In this document: in pieces, positions 1-15,706 of the stretch
How the letters are laid out: each line of letters begins with the position of its first letter
Position numbering within the stretch: position 1 is the stretch's first letter
DNA from: Datnioides undecimradiatus
Lineage: Eukaryota; Chordata; Actinopteri; Lobotiformes; Datnioididae
Direction of reading: 5' to 3'
DNA length: 64,000 nt
NCBI GenBank assembly: GCA_008933995.1
Contig: WARS01000016.1
Span: forward strand, 16,062,886-16,126,885
Program-made: the position numbers and the translations under genes
The notes under the pieces: generated by a model
Told to the model about the DNA's origin: nothing
Database searches by the model: none
Seen by the model: the letters and a program-made list of their open reading frames with translations, nothing else

Positions 1-3452
<3,452 letters not shown>

Positions 3453-3683
3453 TTCCGTAAGATAGCATCAGCATAGCATCGCTATGCTTCCCCCACCCTC
3501 CCCCAACCCATTCAATATGGACCACTAACCAGCGGGGGAGATGGACTACGTTCATTTTTTTATTTCTATTTTTTAGTCTTTTTTAATTGTTATCATTTCT
3601 CAGTGGACCTGCACTTCAGCGCACAGCCTCTTGAAAAGGCAGAGGCTGCAGGTATTGTGACAGACACTGAAACAATGAAAACT

Positions 3684-3700
3684 CAATGCAAATCAATGCA
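3684..3700 (+). promoter_or_regulatory. two tandem miR-33-type 8-mer seed sites in the abca1 3' UTR
   Basis: CAATGCAA occurs twice, with the heptamer CAATGCA at 3684-3690 and 3694-3700, each followed by A. This complements positions 2-8 of miR-33 and adds the A opposite position 1. Repression of ABCA1 by miR-33 through clustered 3' UTR sites is established in mammals. A weaker AATGCAA match lies at 4122-4128. Function in this species is inferred. Confidence 0.75.
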
Positions 3701-4855
3701 AGAAATATATATAGATATATTTAAAATACGAAGAAATTCCTGTGAGGGCTGGAGACCGGTGCTTCTCCTTCACTTGATGGACAGAAAGAGAGTAAAGAAC
3801 ACTTGAAGTGACAGCAGGAATATAATGCTGTGTCAGACTGGAAAGCCTGTAGCCCTGCTACTTCTCAAAGGACACAGCATCGGGGATGATAGAAGGAAAT
3901 ATTTCTAGCTTTTATGTCCCCGTTCCTGAAAGTAGTTAGCAGTAGTCAGTGGAACGCGTGTATGCGTTACCCTGTATCGTGAAATCACGACAGAGTAAAG
4001 CAAAACAGAGGTAAAAAAGTTTTGATCATTCACTGCCAACTGCTGAAAGATGGACTGACTACTTTTTTTATCAGGGTCAAATCTGTCGATCACTCTCCGT
4101 TACCAAGCGCAGTTGTTTTCTAATGCAAATACAGTAAAGAAGCATTTACAATCCAATTGATTTCAGTCACAAGCACGCAATCGTGCAACATATTAATTTT
4201 TACTAATTAGACTTTTTTTAGGATAATTTAATTCTAATAGACAACGTAACCTCGATGGAGTTTTATTTTTCCTTTGTTTGGATAGCAGTTAAGACTGATA
4301 ACCAAGTTGTCTTTTTTATTTGTTGTCCTCGGTGTCTTTGACATTGTCCAGCACAGTGCCTATACTGTACGGTGGAGAAAGAAATCTGAGCACTCCATTT
4401 AAAAGCAACAACAACGTATGTAGGCTGCTAAGGAATGTATAAGACAGATACCAACATGCATCAAAGCACAAAATGACTTTTTGTGAAGATGATAAATGAA
4501 ACTTGACTGTTTTTCTTAGAAATTGTGTCCATCATTGTCAAAAACACAAAAAAATCCTGTGGTTGCTTGATGTCCGTACATGATGCAGCCTGCTATACTG
4601 GCTTGTTTTACTTGTCCTGAAGTTGTGACTTAAACAGAAAGATGAAGATTGACTGTTTTTTATGAAAGTTTTGGAAATACTGCATGCTTTCCACTGGGCC
4701 ACACACCTGGACTATCAGCGCTTCCGTGTGTGCGTGTGTGTGCCAGAGCATGCCATCAAGATCAGTTTGTAAAGGACTGGAGGCGCCTGAATTGTGCTTC
4801 ATTGTGGTTGGGTTACTGGCACATGTTGATGTGGAGTCTAAATTGAATTCTGTTG

Positions 4856-4890
4856 TAAAAAAAAAAAGAAAAAAAAAAAAAAGAAAAAGA
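4856..4890 (+). repeat. A-rich tract in the abca1 3' UTR
   Basis: The tract consists of runs of A interrupted by single G residues. It is low-complexity sequence inside the inferred 3' UTR and has no AATAAA upstream that would make it a genuine poly(A) end. Confidence 0.7.
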
Positions 4891-6104
4891 AATCTGTCAA
4901 AATGGGATTTTGGTGACAAGATGAATCAGATGGAAATGTTCCTGCAGGTAAAACTGTAGCCCCCATACACGGAGAAGCAGGTTTCACACTGAACTCTCTT
5001 TGTATGCGGTCGAAACATGGTAACTTTTCCTTAACATGCTTTCATACATGCCTGTGTGAGGGCATGAGGGGAGAGTTTAAGACCTGAGATATCACTGATG
5101 TGGATATTATGTACAGTAGCAGCAGTATCTTGTGATGTCAAGTAGAGAAAAAACAACAAAAAAATGTTACCAGTGGAGTGAACAAACGTTATCTGTGCCA
5201 AATGGAGCTGACTATATCTTTGATCAACCAGCATTATCTTACAGAGGCAACTGTTTTGTAAAGTTGTGCTTTGATTTCAGTTCTTTATCCATCATTTCAC
5301 TTGTAGAAGCCCTCCGCCGTCATTGTCAGCAGCTCGGAACAAAAAGCACATTTTATGTTAAAATTTGTTCTCCCTCATTCAGTCTCCATCAGACTGCAGG
5401 TCTTTTCTATCGTCCTGTGATGTTGCCAAATTCTAATCTTTCTGTTTGTCCACATTAATAAGCTGCAACCATGACGTTAACTGAACCGTCAGTAAGTCAA
5501 AGTTTTGACGTGAGGTTGAGATACTTCACAAAGACTTACGTTTCCTGCGCTGGTCCAAAGGCCAGACTACACAGAAACAGGGACCATGTGAATTAGAGGT
5601 GTGCTTGTAATGCTTTATAGTCCAAAAAATGTATATCCAGGGTTTAAATTGATGACAGATTACGGGTGCTCTGTGTCTTTTAAAATCTTGGAAGGGGTTT
5701 CCGTTATCTCGGGGATCTAACCGCTGCTGCGGGACTTCAGACTCACCCTCAGCAACATGTGAGCACTTTAACACCTGAGATGTAGAAGTAAGGGATCTGG
5801 GCATGTCAAATTAGATATTTAAAAACAAATGTCTGCACTGGAACACGGAAAACATTCATATAAAGTTGAACTGCATTGCAACATTTGTTTGACACTTGAA
5901 ACAGAGAACGAAGGCTTACATGCCATTGGGAGAAATGTGTGAAACAGTGAAAAGCAGAAACGTAGTGAGATAGAAAGAGAAATGCAGGACAGTAAGATGG
6001 TGATTTTTCTCTTCTTGTGCTCAATATTATTATTTGTTTACATTTTTAAGTATTAAACAGCTCTTTGGGTCTGTTACTCATTGTGTATAGTTACTCTTTG
6101 CATT

Positions 6105-6114
6105 AATAAATAAA
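6105..6114 (+). other. poly(A) signal of abca1
   Basis: Two overlapping AATAAA hexamers lie at 6105-6110 and 6109-6114. This is the last strong signal before the next gene starts at 6461. Only about 350 bp then separate abca1 from the Kazal inhibitor start codon. Confidence 0.55.
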
Positions 6115-6349
6115 AAAATTCATACATTTTGAAAAAAGAAGACTCCTGTTTTTTTTGTTTGTTTTGTACCTTTTTCTTGCCGTAGCCGTTGTGTCTAAAT
6201 GTGGTCTTGTCAAATAGAGTTTAGTCCGTAGTTAAAGACTGAATATAAGATGTTTACTGTATGTCTGGGTGATTGTTTTAATGTGTGCTGTAAGTTTCTA
6301 GAGTGTCCATGTGTGTCCATTTTCAGCTGCTGTGTTCCCACGCACAAAC

Positions 6350-6353
<4 letters not shown>

Positions 6354-6404
<51 letters not shown>
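6354..6404. repeat. (CA)n microsatellite just upstream of the Kazal inhibitor
   Basis: About 25 uninterrupted CA units end 56 bp before the start codon at 6461. The repeat therefore lies in the promoter or 5' UTR of that gene and is likely polymorphic in length. Confidence 0.97.
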
Positions 6405-6406
<2 letters not shown>

Positions 6407-6460
6407 GTGCTTGGAAAAACACGCCCGTTTCTGTCACTGAGTTATTCATCCACCACCATC

Positions 6461-7127
6461 ATGACTGGACGAGTTGTTTTTCTGGGACTTCTGCTGATCT
6501 GTGTGGTTGCAGGTAATGAAGGAAAACACTTACTTTGATGTAGTTTTGCACTAGAGTTGAGGAATATTATATACACAGATCAATGTTGACTGATTTCTGT
6601 ACAGATGATGAAATGTATGGTGGCTATGAAAAACCCTCACCTTCACTGGAACATTTCATGTTTTATTGGCTTACGACCTGTGTCAGACCGTGTCAGAGGA
6701 GACTTAATGTAGCTTCTTTTGACTCAGATAAACAGAAAGAAGAGACATTAATGCTGAAGTGGGGGCAGATCTCCCTAAAAAAGGAAGAAATATACAAATT
6801 AAAAATAACTAGTAAGTCTGCTTTCAATGGACACTATATAATAAATGGGTAGGCCCTAGCAGGCACTCATATACTCCACCTGTAGTTATAGTTTATATAA
6901 CCGGTGTATGAGAATAGTAGAAAGGAAACGTCATCTAGATTCTGGATGTGTGGCAGCATAATAATGTTCTTTTATATCAGTATAGTGAGGGTTGTTTATC
7001 AACTTGCTTGCAAACAGTAATTCATGTTTTATGGGCTCTTTTATTTACACACTTCATTTCATACGCTCTCTTTACAGATGGCGAGCAGAACTCTGGACTC
7101 CTGAGAAAGGTGCTGCAACTTGCTTTA

Positions 7128-7166
<39 letters not shown>

Positions 7167-8121
7167 ATACATGAAGGTGTTTTGTGTGTATATGTGTATG
7201 TGTAAGAGAAGTAATGATAAGACACAACACTGTATAATAAAATACTGTATAACTGGATACATTCTAAACATAAATTGTGGTGACTGAGTTTGCTCATGAG
7301 ATGAGTTAAACCAGATCCTTTCCGGCAGCCCTCCTGTCCTGTCATGGAGGAGATCATGGCATGCCCTCTGAACTTCGCTCCCGTGTGTGGCAGTGATGGA
7401 AACACTTATGCCAACGAGTGCACCCTGTGTGTCCAGAGAATGTGAGTGCACACAGCTGCTCCATGCTCACAGGATTCTCACATTATCTCAACATCATGCC
7501 AAATTTTCTTTTAGGGAGGCTAAAGTGGCACAGTCGCCCTCTGGTGGTGAATTAGTTTACAGAACACAGGAAATGCTGAACTCAGAGGATAAGCACAATG
7601 ACGGAAAGTGTTCCACTTTAGTTTATGAACCTTTTATTCTTCACACAAAATGATTTGGCAGTCAGTTAGCCATTACTAGAAAATGATGGTCACATCTTCG
7701 GTCACCAATTTGTGAAAAAATGTTTCATTTTACAGATATTCCAATGAATTATAGTTGGATGGTACAAAGAAAGCTAGTCAATATTTCAACAAATCACAGA
7801 AGCTTAAGGATAGATGCATGTTTTTTTCAATACTGCTCTTGTTCTGGGTTTCTATTTCTGTCTTTTTTCATTTTCTCTTTTTTAATTCTATAACAAACAG
7901 TTTTTGTATTTGAAATACGTTTTCCACAATTCCGCTACTGTTCATCTTGAGTTTCTGAGTTGTTGGAAGGTGTAATTTCCCAGAAAAAAAAAAAAAGAAG
8001 ATTTTCCAACTTCACTCTAATCACCAACACTGATACAAAGTCTAAATTAATCTTGTGTCATGATCCCTTCTGCAGTGAAACCAGAATGGACATTTTGATT
8101 GCCAAGGAGGAGAGCTGCTGA
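6461..8121 (+). CDS. small secreted Kazal-type serine protease inhibitor (SPINK-like)
   Basis: Four exons join in phase: 6461-6512, 7078-7109, 7329-7441 and 8076-8121, giving 80 residues. Residues 1-18 form a signal peptide (MTGRVVFLGLLLICVVAG), so the product is secreted. A short linker is followed by one Kazal domain with six cysteines spaced C-x8-C-x7-C-x10-C-x2-C-x17-C, including the family core PVCGSDGNTY. By the usual Kazal numbering (second cysteine plus two) the P1 residue is Leu, which suggests chymotrypsin- or elastase-like targets rather than trypsin; this is inference. The last residue is the sixth cysteine. The start codon is the only one that gives a signal peptide. I cannot name the exact SPINK orthologue. 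The gene sits between abca1 and stra6l on the same strand. Confidence 0.85.
7131..7164. repeat. (GT)n microsatellite in the Kazal inhibitor intron 2
   Basis: About 17 GT units begin 21 bp after the inferred exon 2 donor. It sits opposite in strand sense to the CA tract upstream of the same gene. Confidence 0.95.
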
Positions 8122-8233
8122 CCTGCACGGGATGTCATCGCTGAGGGGACCAATCAGGATCTGTTCCACAACCCGACATGGAGATTCAAAATAACAGTTC
8201 AACAGTTCTAATGTTTGTGTCATTGTAGTGAGT

Positions 8234-8292
8234 AATAAAATTGAATAAGCAGTAACCTTAGGTGTGATAGTTTTGTTTTTTTACTCAATAAA
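8234..8292 (+). other. poly(A) signals of the Kazal inhibitor gene
   Basis: AATAAA occurs at 8234-8239 and again at 8287-8292, 113-171 bp after the stop codon. Either could end the transcript. Confidence 0.55.
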
Positions 8293-8757
8293 ATCCCAGT
8301 CTGACATTAATTAGAAACCTGAAACAGATGCTAGAAATTTGCTAGAGGGTAACATAGTCTGAAACATTCCTTTGTACTGTGAAAGCAGGAGGTGAACGAT
8401 CGGTTGGTTATCGCTGCTGAGAGCCAAATATTTACACTCCTCACTCTGAGTAACACTGTGGTCAATAGTGTTCAGATGAGTGTGTGAGTGTGATAAAGTA
8501 AAAACAAGAGTGTGAGCTAATTTATTGGCAACAGAAAAAAGGCAAGATGACAGAAGCACAGTGTGATACTTTGGGAGAGGGGACGCAGAAAACAGAGTGA
8601 AATAGAGTGTTGAAGCCTGAGGTCAAAGGTCAAATGTGTGAGTCACATGGTTGAAACCAGGAAATCGAGAAGTGGTATCAATCCAGTCGTTTCCTTTATC
8701 TTGACAGCAGAGCAGAAACAAAGCTTTTAAAACTTCAGTAAACTAAGGAACAGCGTC
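8293..8757. other. intergenic region and presumed stra6l promoter/5' UTR
   Basis: No ORF with coding character is present. The segment separates the Kazal gene's poly(A) signals from the first recognised stra6l start codon. It contains the DR1 element at 8620-8632. I do not see a convincing TATA box, and the transcription start is unknown. Confidence 0.5.
8620..8632 (+). promoter_or_regulatory. perfect DR1 nuclear-receptor element upstream of stra6l
   Basis: Two AGGTCA half-sites in direct repeat are separated by one A, ending 126 bp before the stra6l start codon at 8758. DR1 is the canonical site for RXR heterodimers with PPAR and for HNF4 and COUP-TF, and RAR/RXR can also use it. Both half-sites match the consensus exactly. 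Occupancy is inferred. Confidence 0.7.
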
Positions 8758-11700
8758 ATGATAAGAAACCAAGTGGAACATGTGTAAGTACAGCCTGTAA
8801 ATACTCGGCTCTCTGCTGCTAACATTACGATACTGCACTTTGTCCCTACCAGCTGTTTGTCAGTTATGGTACATGTTTCGCACAGTTAAGATTAAAACCT
8901 GACTGTAGCAGTTTTGAATCAAGACAAAGCTGCAGGAAACCTGAACCTGAGCTTATTGATGCATTACGAACTTACGTTATGAAGTATGAATGTTTTTAAT
9001 CTTTGTTTGAGGTTTTCGAGTCCATGTCATATTGTAGTCCTCTGTTTCAGTGGTGCTTTGTGCTTAGTGTCCCTACAGTTCAGATCAGTTACATCGAACT
9101 ACATCATGTTTATATTATCACTGTTTCTGCAGGCTCTCCACTGTTCAGGACTGCCAAAGTAGAATCTCTGTTGACCTGTTCCTGCACCTTTCACTCATAC
9201 CAGCAGTGAGTGGTCCATCCATTTCATCTCCAATATGAATATGTGGCAACAGAACAACAGCTCTCTAACTGTTTGTCAGCCAAATAACAGCACTGAGATT
9301 GCATTTTCCCGTTATTCAGTGAGGTTTTCAATTGATTTTACTCGGGTTAACCTGCCAAATCTTTTTACTGAAATTAAATTCAACATCACAAAATCTGAAG
9401 ATGTGTGATTTTCACATGGCAACATAAATTTAGAAATACATGAGAATGCCATTTCGCCATATGCATTTTTTTTTTTTATATTTTAGGGAAATAACTTTGA
9501 TACGACGCTCACACAACTGCACAAAGTACAAGGATGAAGTACAAAACCTACAATTTATAAAGTAACACCTCAGTTCAGTGGAATGTCCTGCCAACCCTAA
9601 CCCTCAACATACAATATAAATCAACTTGTTTCCATTTTTACACATTTGCAGTGATGCAACAAAGCACAATTTTTATATTATGTATTGAGCATTATTATTA
9701 TTTTCCAGATATTGATCACAGGGGTGCTATCATTCCTCCAGAAAAGATCCAAAAGACTGGGCATCGACCACAGGTTGCCTTTCCTACAGGGACGTTTTGC
9801 AATTGTGGTGTAAGTCAACAGCAGCAGTAATATCTGTGCATGTCATCTGTCATCTATTTTATGATGTATCAAGTCACTTTTTGCACATCAGTCATATGGC
9901 TTTGTTTGTGTTTATGGTATTTTGTCATGACTATGTCCCAGACCTTTGGATACTATAGGCAGCTTCAGTAACCGTTGGTCCTATGGGTTTGCATTTGGTG
10001 CCGTGTCCTCCTCTGTCCTGCTGCTCTTCTCTGAAGGTTACATCCCCTTCACTGTCCCAACCTGGGCCAGAGGTACTCTCATTGTTCAGCACTGCTTTTC
10101 AGTTAACCCTGCACATACAAGAAATAAACATGTTAACTGGTTTTATATTTCCTGATTGTTTTCCTCAGCTATAGTGTATCTGGTTGGAGCTTTAGAGGTG
10201 GGCCTGGTCTATTTCCCATTCTTTGCCTGTCTGTCTACACCCTTCAGGACTGCTGGGGCAGTGCTAGGAATACTCTACTCTCTGAGCTGGTAAACATTCT
10301 TCATATCATATATGTGCTTCACACAAGTTAACTAAAAAACATGTGGGCAGGGTTGCAGACAGAAAACTGATAGTTCTAATAGGCTCTGTGTTTGTTTGTA
10401 GGATCATCATCACAGTCTGGGATACGTTAACCTGTCCTGGTGGTAAGGTAGGTGACTACTAAGCCCATCATGAAAGCCATAGTGTCATAGTTATCCACTT
10501 GTGACAGTGTGGCTTGTGACTCAGCAACCAGTTTCCTCATCCAGATAAATTAGACTCTGCAAAACATTAATTTCCTGTGGGTATTTTTTTCAAATGTTAT
10601 GGAAAATATACATGCATGAATTACCTTCTGTGTATGATTTCAAAGATTCTAGGTAAATACCAGAAGATTATTGTCCAGTGGCCCTGCATCCTTTCCCTCA
10701 TCTTCCTCTTGGGGCGATTTATCTACATGTTGGTAAAAGCCGTGCGAATACATCTGCAACTGGAACAGGAGGTCAGCATGTTCTGTTTTGGGGTTTTTTA
10801 AATTTTGCTTTTATTTATTCTCATTTCTGAGAATAGCTGCATACCACAGAATATGAAAATTAAGGGTACATAGAATTTTAAGTAATATATTGTAAACTTG
10901 CTGTTCACTAGGATCTGCAAGAACTGTTTTATGATAACTGAGTTTTCAGAATACTAAACTGAATCTGCCTTCAGGACCCCGAAGAGCTGATTGATCAACA
11001 CCAGGTGCAGCATGTTAAGAGCCTACTGAGGAAAACACCCGCACACAGGTAGAATACAGGCTCATGTTCTAATGCTGCCTTCAAGTGTTTCTTATAGAAC
11101 TGGAGATTTTTAGTTCTACAGGGAACCACTATTTTTGCATGTTTTAACCTGTTTACAAACAGTTGTGAGTACTTCAAAGTAAATAATATTTTAAAAATAT
11201 AAGATGAGATGTTTTTATTCCCTTATGTCTACTTTTTAGCCCGCCCCAATATCATCATTAATTTCACTAAAACATTAAATCCAACATGCAGCATTAAACC
11301 TGAAGGTGGCACAGATATACACATACACACACACACACACAGCTCGTTTGACCCATTTCTCTGTGTTGCAGAAGGCCCCTCAGCTGGTTCCAGAGAAGAG
11401 TGTATGAGTGGGACCCATATTTCAAGTTCCCCAACAGGATCATCGGCACAGCCATTATATCCCTTATCGGACTGTACACGGTGCAGCAAGCTTTGTCTTT
11501 AAATGATTTATGATGTCAAATTAAGTTTCTCCTCTGTACGTGTGCTTTTAAAGCATTACATAAACAAATTAACTCATCTACTGCAGGTATTATTCTGCCT
11601 TTTTGCCATTTTTCCAGATGACCCTGGCAGACTACAGTCTCAGTAACGTGGCTTTTGTCCAAGTAGAGAGGTGGAAAAATACATTAAAAGATCTAGTTAC

Positions 11701-14700
11701 CTTTTGTAACGAGACTGAAGCTCTGGGAGCCATGATACCACAGCTGGAAGAATTCATCGACATTGCTAGGAGTGAGTTTGTCCCCTCACCTATAGTTTGC
11801 AGCATTTGTCATGTGTGGTGGGCGCATACCCTGCTTCCTTGATCCTGAACATTTCTAACAAAATAAGACAGAAACAAAAACACCTTTTTTTGGAAAGGAA
11901 GATAATAATCTCAACTTTTACACAAAGCTTTAAAACAAAAAGGACAAGATAACAGCTAAAACAAAATGTTTTCTAATATTTTATTACTGACAGTCAAGAC
12001 TGCATGAAACAATAAGTAAAGTTAAGTCTGATTATTATTTCTTTTTATTCCAGAGTCTTGGTCAGCTACCACAATCTTTGCTAGTCTAAACTCTGTGGCC
12101 TACACCTTCCATATCTTGGTATGCTATAGGTATGAGACTAAACAATACCTGAAATACAGAATGCATTGAAAAATTATGTTAGATGAAAACCTTCTCACCT
12201 GACATCACAAAAAGCCCCATAAATGAGTGTCATGCTGTACTGTCACCACAGAAAACACTTGAAGAGACTGTGGAGAGGGCAGAAGAGTTTTCTTCCTGAG
12301 AAGTTTCACAACCCTAGTTCTGCTGTCAGCGTCGTGAGTAGCACAGCCACTCTCTCACAGACACACACACAGATTTAGCAGATGGCAGATGATTCCACAG
12401 CAAATCAGTCTTAAGCTCACCATTTAAGACTCAAAATCAGCATTCACAAGTGTGAGATTAAACCCAGTCTAAATGTTTTTTTATGATGTGTGTTCAGCCC
12501 TGCATTATTTACAGACAATTGGACCCCCCTTTAAAATGTGGATCTTGTAACCATAAGACAACTGCATCCTGCCAGCTATGTAGAAACATGACATAATTAT
12601 CACAATGTGGTTTTGGCTCTCAGTTGTCATAAACTAGACAAGTTCTTGTTAATTACATGCACAAAAGCAGGCCCTATGAAACACACAGTTGCAAGTGTCA
12701 GAAATACTCAAAAGTGTGAGCACGCATTTGGGTGTTTCAAATATTAGGACCGTATGCACATACACACACACATTTTTAATTGACAGACTTCATGAATGCA
12801 CAAACAAGTTTTCTCACTGAATTTTCACAGGCTTCAATCACCAGATACTCCGGCTGGCAAATAGCGTTTACACTGTGGGGTAAGATGTTCATCTTCTGAA
12901 AAACATGAAGAACTGACAGCAGCTGAGTAGATGTGTTAAAGAACTGAAACCAATATGTGTTTTTCAAGCGTTTTCCCAAATGATGCCATGTCACCATAAC
13001 CTATGAAATTCTTGTATTCTTCTTGAATACTTTGTCACTCCCATCACAACCTTAGACACCATTTGCGTAATGCCAGTAAATATGTTTGCAGATGAAATGT
13101 TATAATCAGCTTTAACATTTATTGATGGAGGCCATGTCATAATATTTTTAGGAGTGGTGCATGGCATATCAGTCACAAAAGAATTGTAAAACAGAACAAA
13201 GTTAAAACAGCAGCAGCTCTGTCAAGATACCTGAGAAAATTATGAATAACATGAATATAGGTAGAGAGATTAAGGAACTTAATTGGACATCTCTTTTGCA
13301 TTTTCTTTTTAGGATACCTGATCGTCCATTTCGTCCATTTCCTGTTTGCTCTGCTGTTTGCATATATGCTGGTTCTTCCTATACAGCACGGAAAAACACT
13401 GCAAATGCTCTCCAACCTGGGAATTATACTGTAAGGCTGCTTTTTCTTGTGGTTGAGAATGTGGAAAAGGCTGGTTAGATCGACAATAAGACACACTGGT
13501 GAGTTGATTTTGTTCCCCCTCTGTCTCTCAGTCTCACTATCGGCCTGTTGGTTGCTCTGGTGATTCTCCAGGTGACTCTGGTTCAGATCTTCTTCCTTCA
13601 GGACAAATTATCTCCCACTGATAAGCAAAAACCTCTGGCCCTCAACAACAGGTGCGTATACAGTATTGCATAAGTAAGGACCGTAAAGCCATGAGAGGGA
13701 CGTCACACCAAAACCAAGGTCCTCTTTTCAAAAGGGAAAGGTTGGCTGAATGTGACATTGAAACCATAAAACATGCACTTCCTCATTTAATCAGTAGTGT
13801 ATAGTAACTTCAGTGACTTGCTGATAAAGAATAAATCTGACAGTATTTTGCACATATGCACAATATGTACATATTAATAAGTAATAACATTTATATTTTA
13901 GAGTAAAGCTACTCAGTACAATAACTTGAAATTACACTTTCTCTTCCTCCTCTCCAGGAAGGCATTCCATTGCTTCAACTACTTCTTCTTTTTCTACAAT
14001 GTGGTGATGGGGATCGGTAACTGCATACTGAGGCTGCTGAGCAGCATTGTGGCAGGAACGTGGCTGGTGTCACGCATAGACCGGACCATTATGCAGAGAG
14101 GATATGAAGGCATGGATGCCGGTAAGCTTCACTTCAACAGACACGTGTGTGACACAAAAATGAAGTATTGTTTTCAGAAAATGAGTAGAACTGATTTCCA
14201 GATTTATCACCATAACCTAAAACCAGAGCTTTTTTGACACCCCTGAACCTCTTTTTATTAATATATTTTGATCATGGAAAAAGAGAAAAAAACCCAACAT
14301 GTTTTTATCATAATTTTTATTTCATGGTGGTGAGTTTTCATCATTATTTCATTGTGGTAACGTTTCATCAAGGGATATATTGGAGTTAGCCTGCTTGCAT
14401 CCACATTGTCCAGCAGATGACAGCATTTCACAGAGCATGAGGGGAGTCACCACGTACCTCAAGATAAAACGCTTGTGATTAATGAAGAGACTTGATAAAT
14501 GCTATGGATTTAAATTTTTTATATATATTTTAACTGAGTTAAATGTTTTTGTCATTTATAATGAATTTTGCAGTGATAAACCAATTCAGAAGATATTTTG
14601 TGTCAGAAAGAAATAAAACTGGAAAAGAAAGAAAAAGACTAAGATATCCTTAACTCAGAACAGCTTTGTCTTTATCCCTCTAGGATAATTAATAAATATT

Positions 14701-15475
14701 GGAGAAAACTTAAATTCAGAGACCTGTCAGGGATATTTCATAAACTTTTCCAGCATTTACAGCTGTATTGTCATATTTATACCAGGAGTAAAATTGTTGG
14801 TTGCTATTTTATCCTGTTCAAACACATATTGTTAGAAATGCTGTAAAGTTAGTGTTACTTCCAATATCTCGTGTGTGAATCTAACAGTATTTCATGCATG
14901 TTCCAGGCTACAGCACTTGGGTTGGGATGATCTTTGCTGACCATTACCACAGCAATCCAGTCATGGTGTGTTTCTGCCAGCTGCTGGTTTCCAACACACT
15001 GGAGAAATACACTGCGTCTTCTTACTCCACATTCAACAACGCGCCATCTGGTCAGTAGAGAGACTGTCTGTGTGTGTGTGTGTGTGTGTCTGTTTTGTTT
15101 TGGTTTTTTTTGTTTTTTATCATTCCCGTTTCCATCTTGCACAGGTTGATACATTTTATTAAAATATCCTATTAAGTGTTTGTTTGTTTCTGTTTTTCAT
15201 TTTCAGCTTACTAACTTTTAGCTTTTTTTCCAGAATCCTCTGTGAATAGCCGGGCCAGGAGGCGCTGGATGTTGTTTTATACTTTACTGAGGAACCCTCA
15301 TCTGATCCTTACTAGAAAGCACCATCTCATGTCATCTGCATCACTACAGACATCTTCATCACCCCAGTCAAACACAGTGTTGCAGGCTTGGATCATGGCA
15401 TCTCAAACACAGAGCTGCCAAGCAGTATCACAGTCACTACCAGAGATAACAGTCACACCTGCAGAAGACTGTTAA
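8758..15475 (+). CDS. stra6l: STRA6-like retinol-binding protein receptor (RBPR2 type)
   Basis: STRA6-family proteins take retinol from serum RBP4 across the plasma membrane. Eighteen exons join in phase: 8758-8783, 9133-9205, 9709-9809, 9942-10072, 10169-10289, 10402-10447, 10646-10771, 10975-11048, 11372-11473, 11587-11771, 12054-12129, 12252-12333, 12831-12879, 13313-13430, 13532-13651, 13958-14121, 14907-15050 and 15234-15475. The product is 659 residues, close to human STRA6 (667). Hydrophobic helices recur throughout. Family-like stretches include [35 protein letters not shown] and [11 protein letters not shown] chose stra6l over stra6 because it adjoins tdrd7 and tmod1, as in mouse. 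The tiny first exon and its start are the least certain part, because an upstream exon could exist. The donor after 11473 is weak (GTACAC). Confidence 0.87.
11325..11341. repeat. short (AC)n tract in a stra6l intron
   Basis: About eight AC units lie some 30 bp upstream of the acceptor for the exon starting at 11372. Confidence 0.85.
15068..15089. repeat. short (TG)n tract in the last stra6l intron
   Basis: About ten TG units begin within 20 bp of the donor after 15050 and are followed by T-rich sequence. Confidence 0.85.
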
Positions 15476-15700
15476 AGAAACATCTCCATAGATTCTGATC
15501 TTGTTAGAAACCATGTGTCCTTTATGGGAGGATCTCTATGTTATGTTGTTCTGGTGGTTTATTTGTCCTTAAAAACTAACACTAATTTTGACAATGTATG
15601 GTTTCACTAACATCCTCTTTCACTAACAGCCCTTCGGAGGAAAAGTTCTTAAAGAAACATTGGAGATCTGTATAAAGGAAAGAAGACTCTTTTAGTTGAA

Positions 15701-15706
15701 ATTAAA
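15701..15706 (+). other. candidate poly(A) signal of stra6l
   Basis: ATTAAA, the commonest variant signal, lies 226 bp after the stop codon and is the best candidate before the tdrd7 5' region. Confidence 0.5.

Larger units (their letters stand above)
3453..6114 (+). other. abca1: abca1 3' untranslated region
   Basis: The stop codon at 3450-3452 is followed by about 2.65 kb of AT-rich sequence with no credible ORF. Overlapping AATAAA signals lie at 6105-6114 and are the likely 3' end. The UTR contains an A-rich tract (about 4856-4890) and miR-33-type seed matches listed separately. A long, microRNA-regulated 3' UTR is also known for mammalian ABCA1. The exact cleavage site is inferred. Confidence 0.7.

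Noticed and set aside
6210-6516. ORFs rich in Thr-His or Cys-Val across the CA repeat
   Set aside because: They are translations of the microsatellite in several frames; only the short reading from 6461 fits a real signal-peptide exon.
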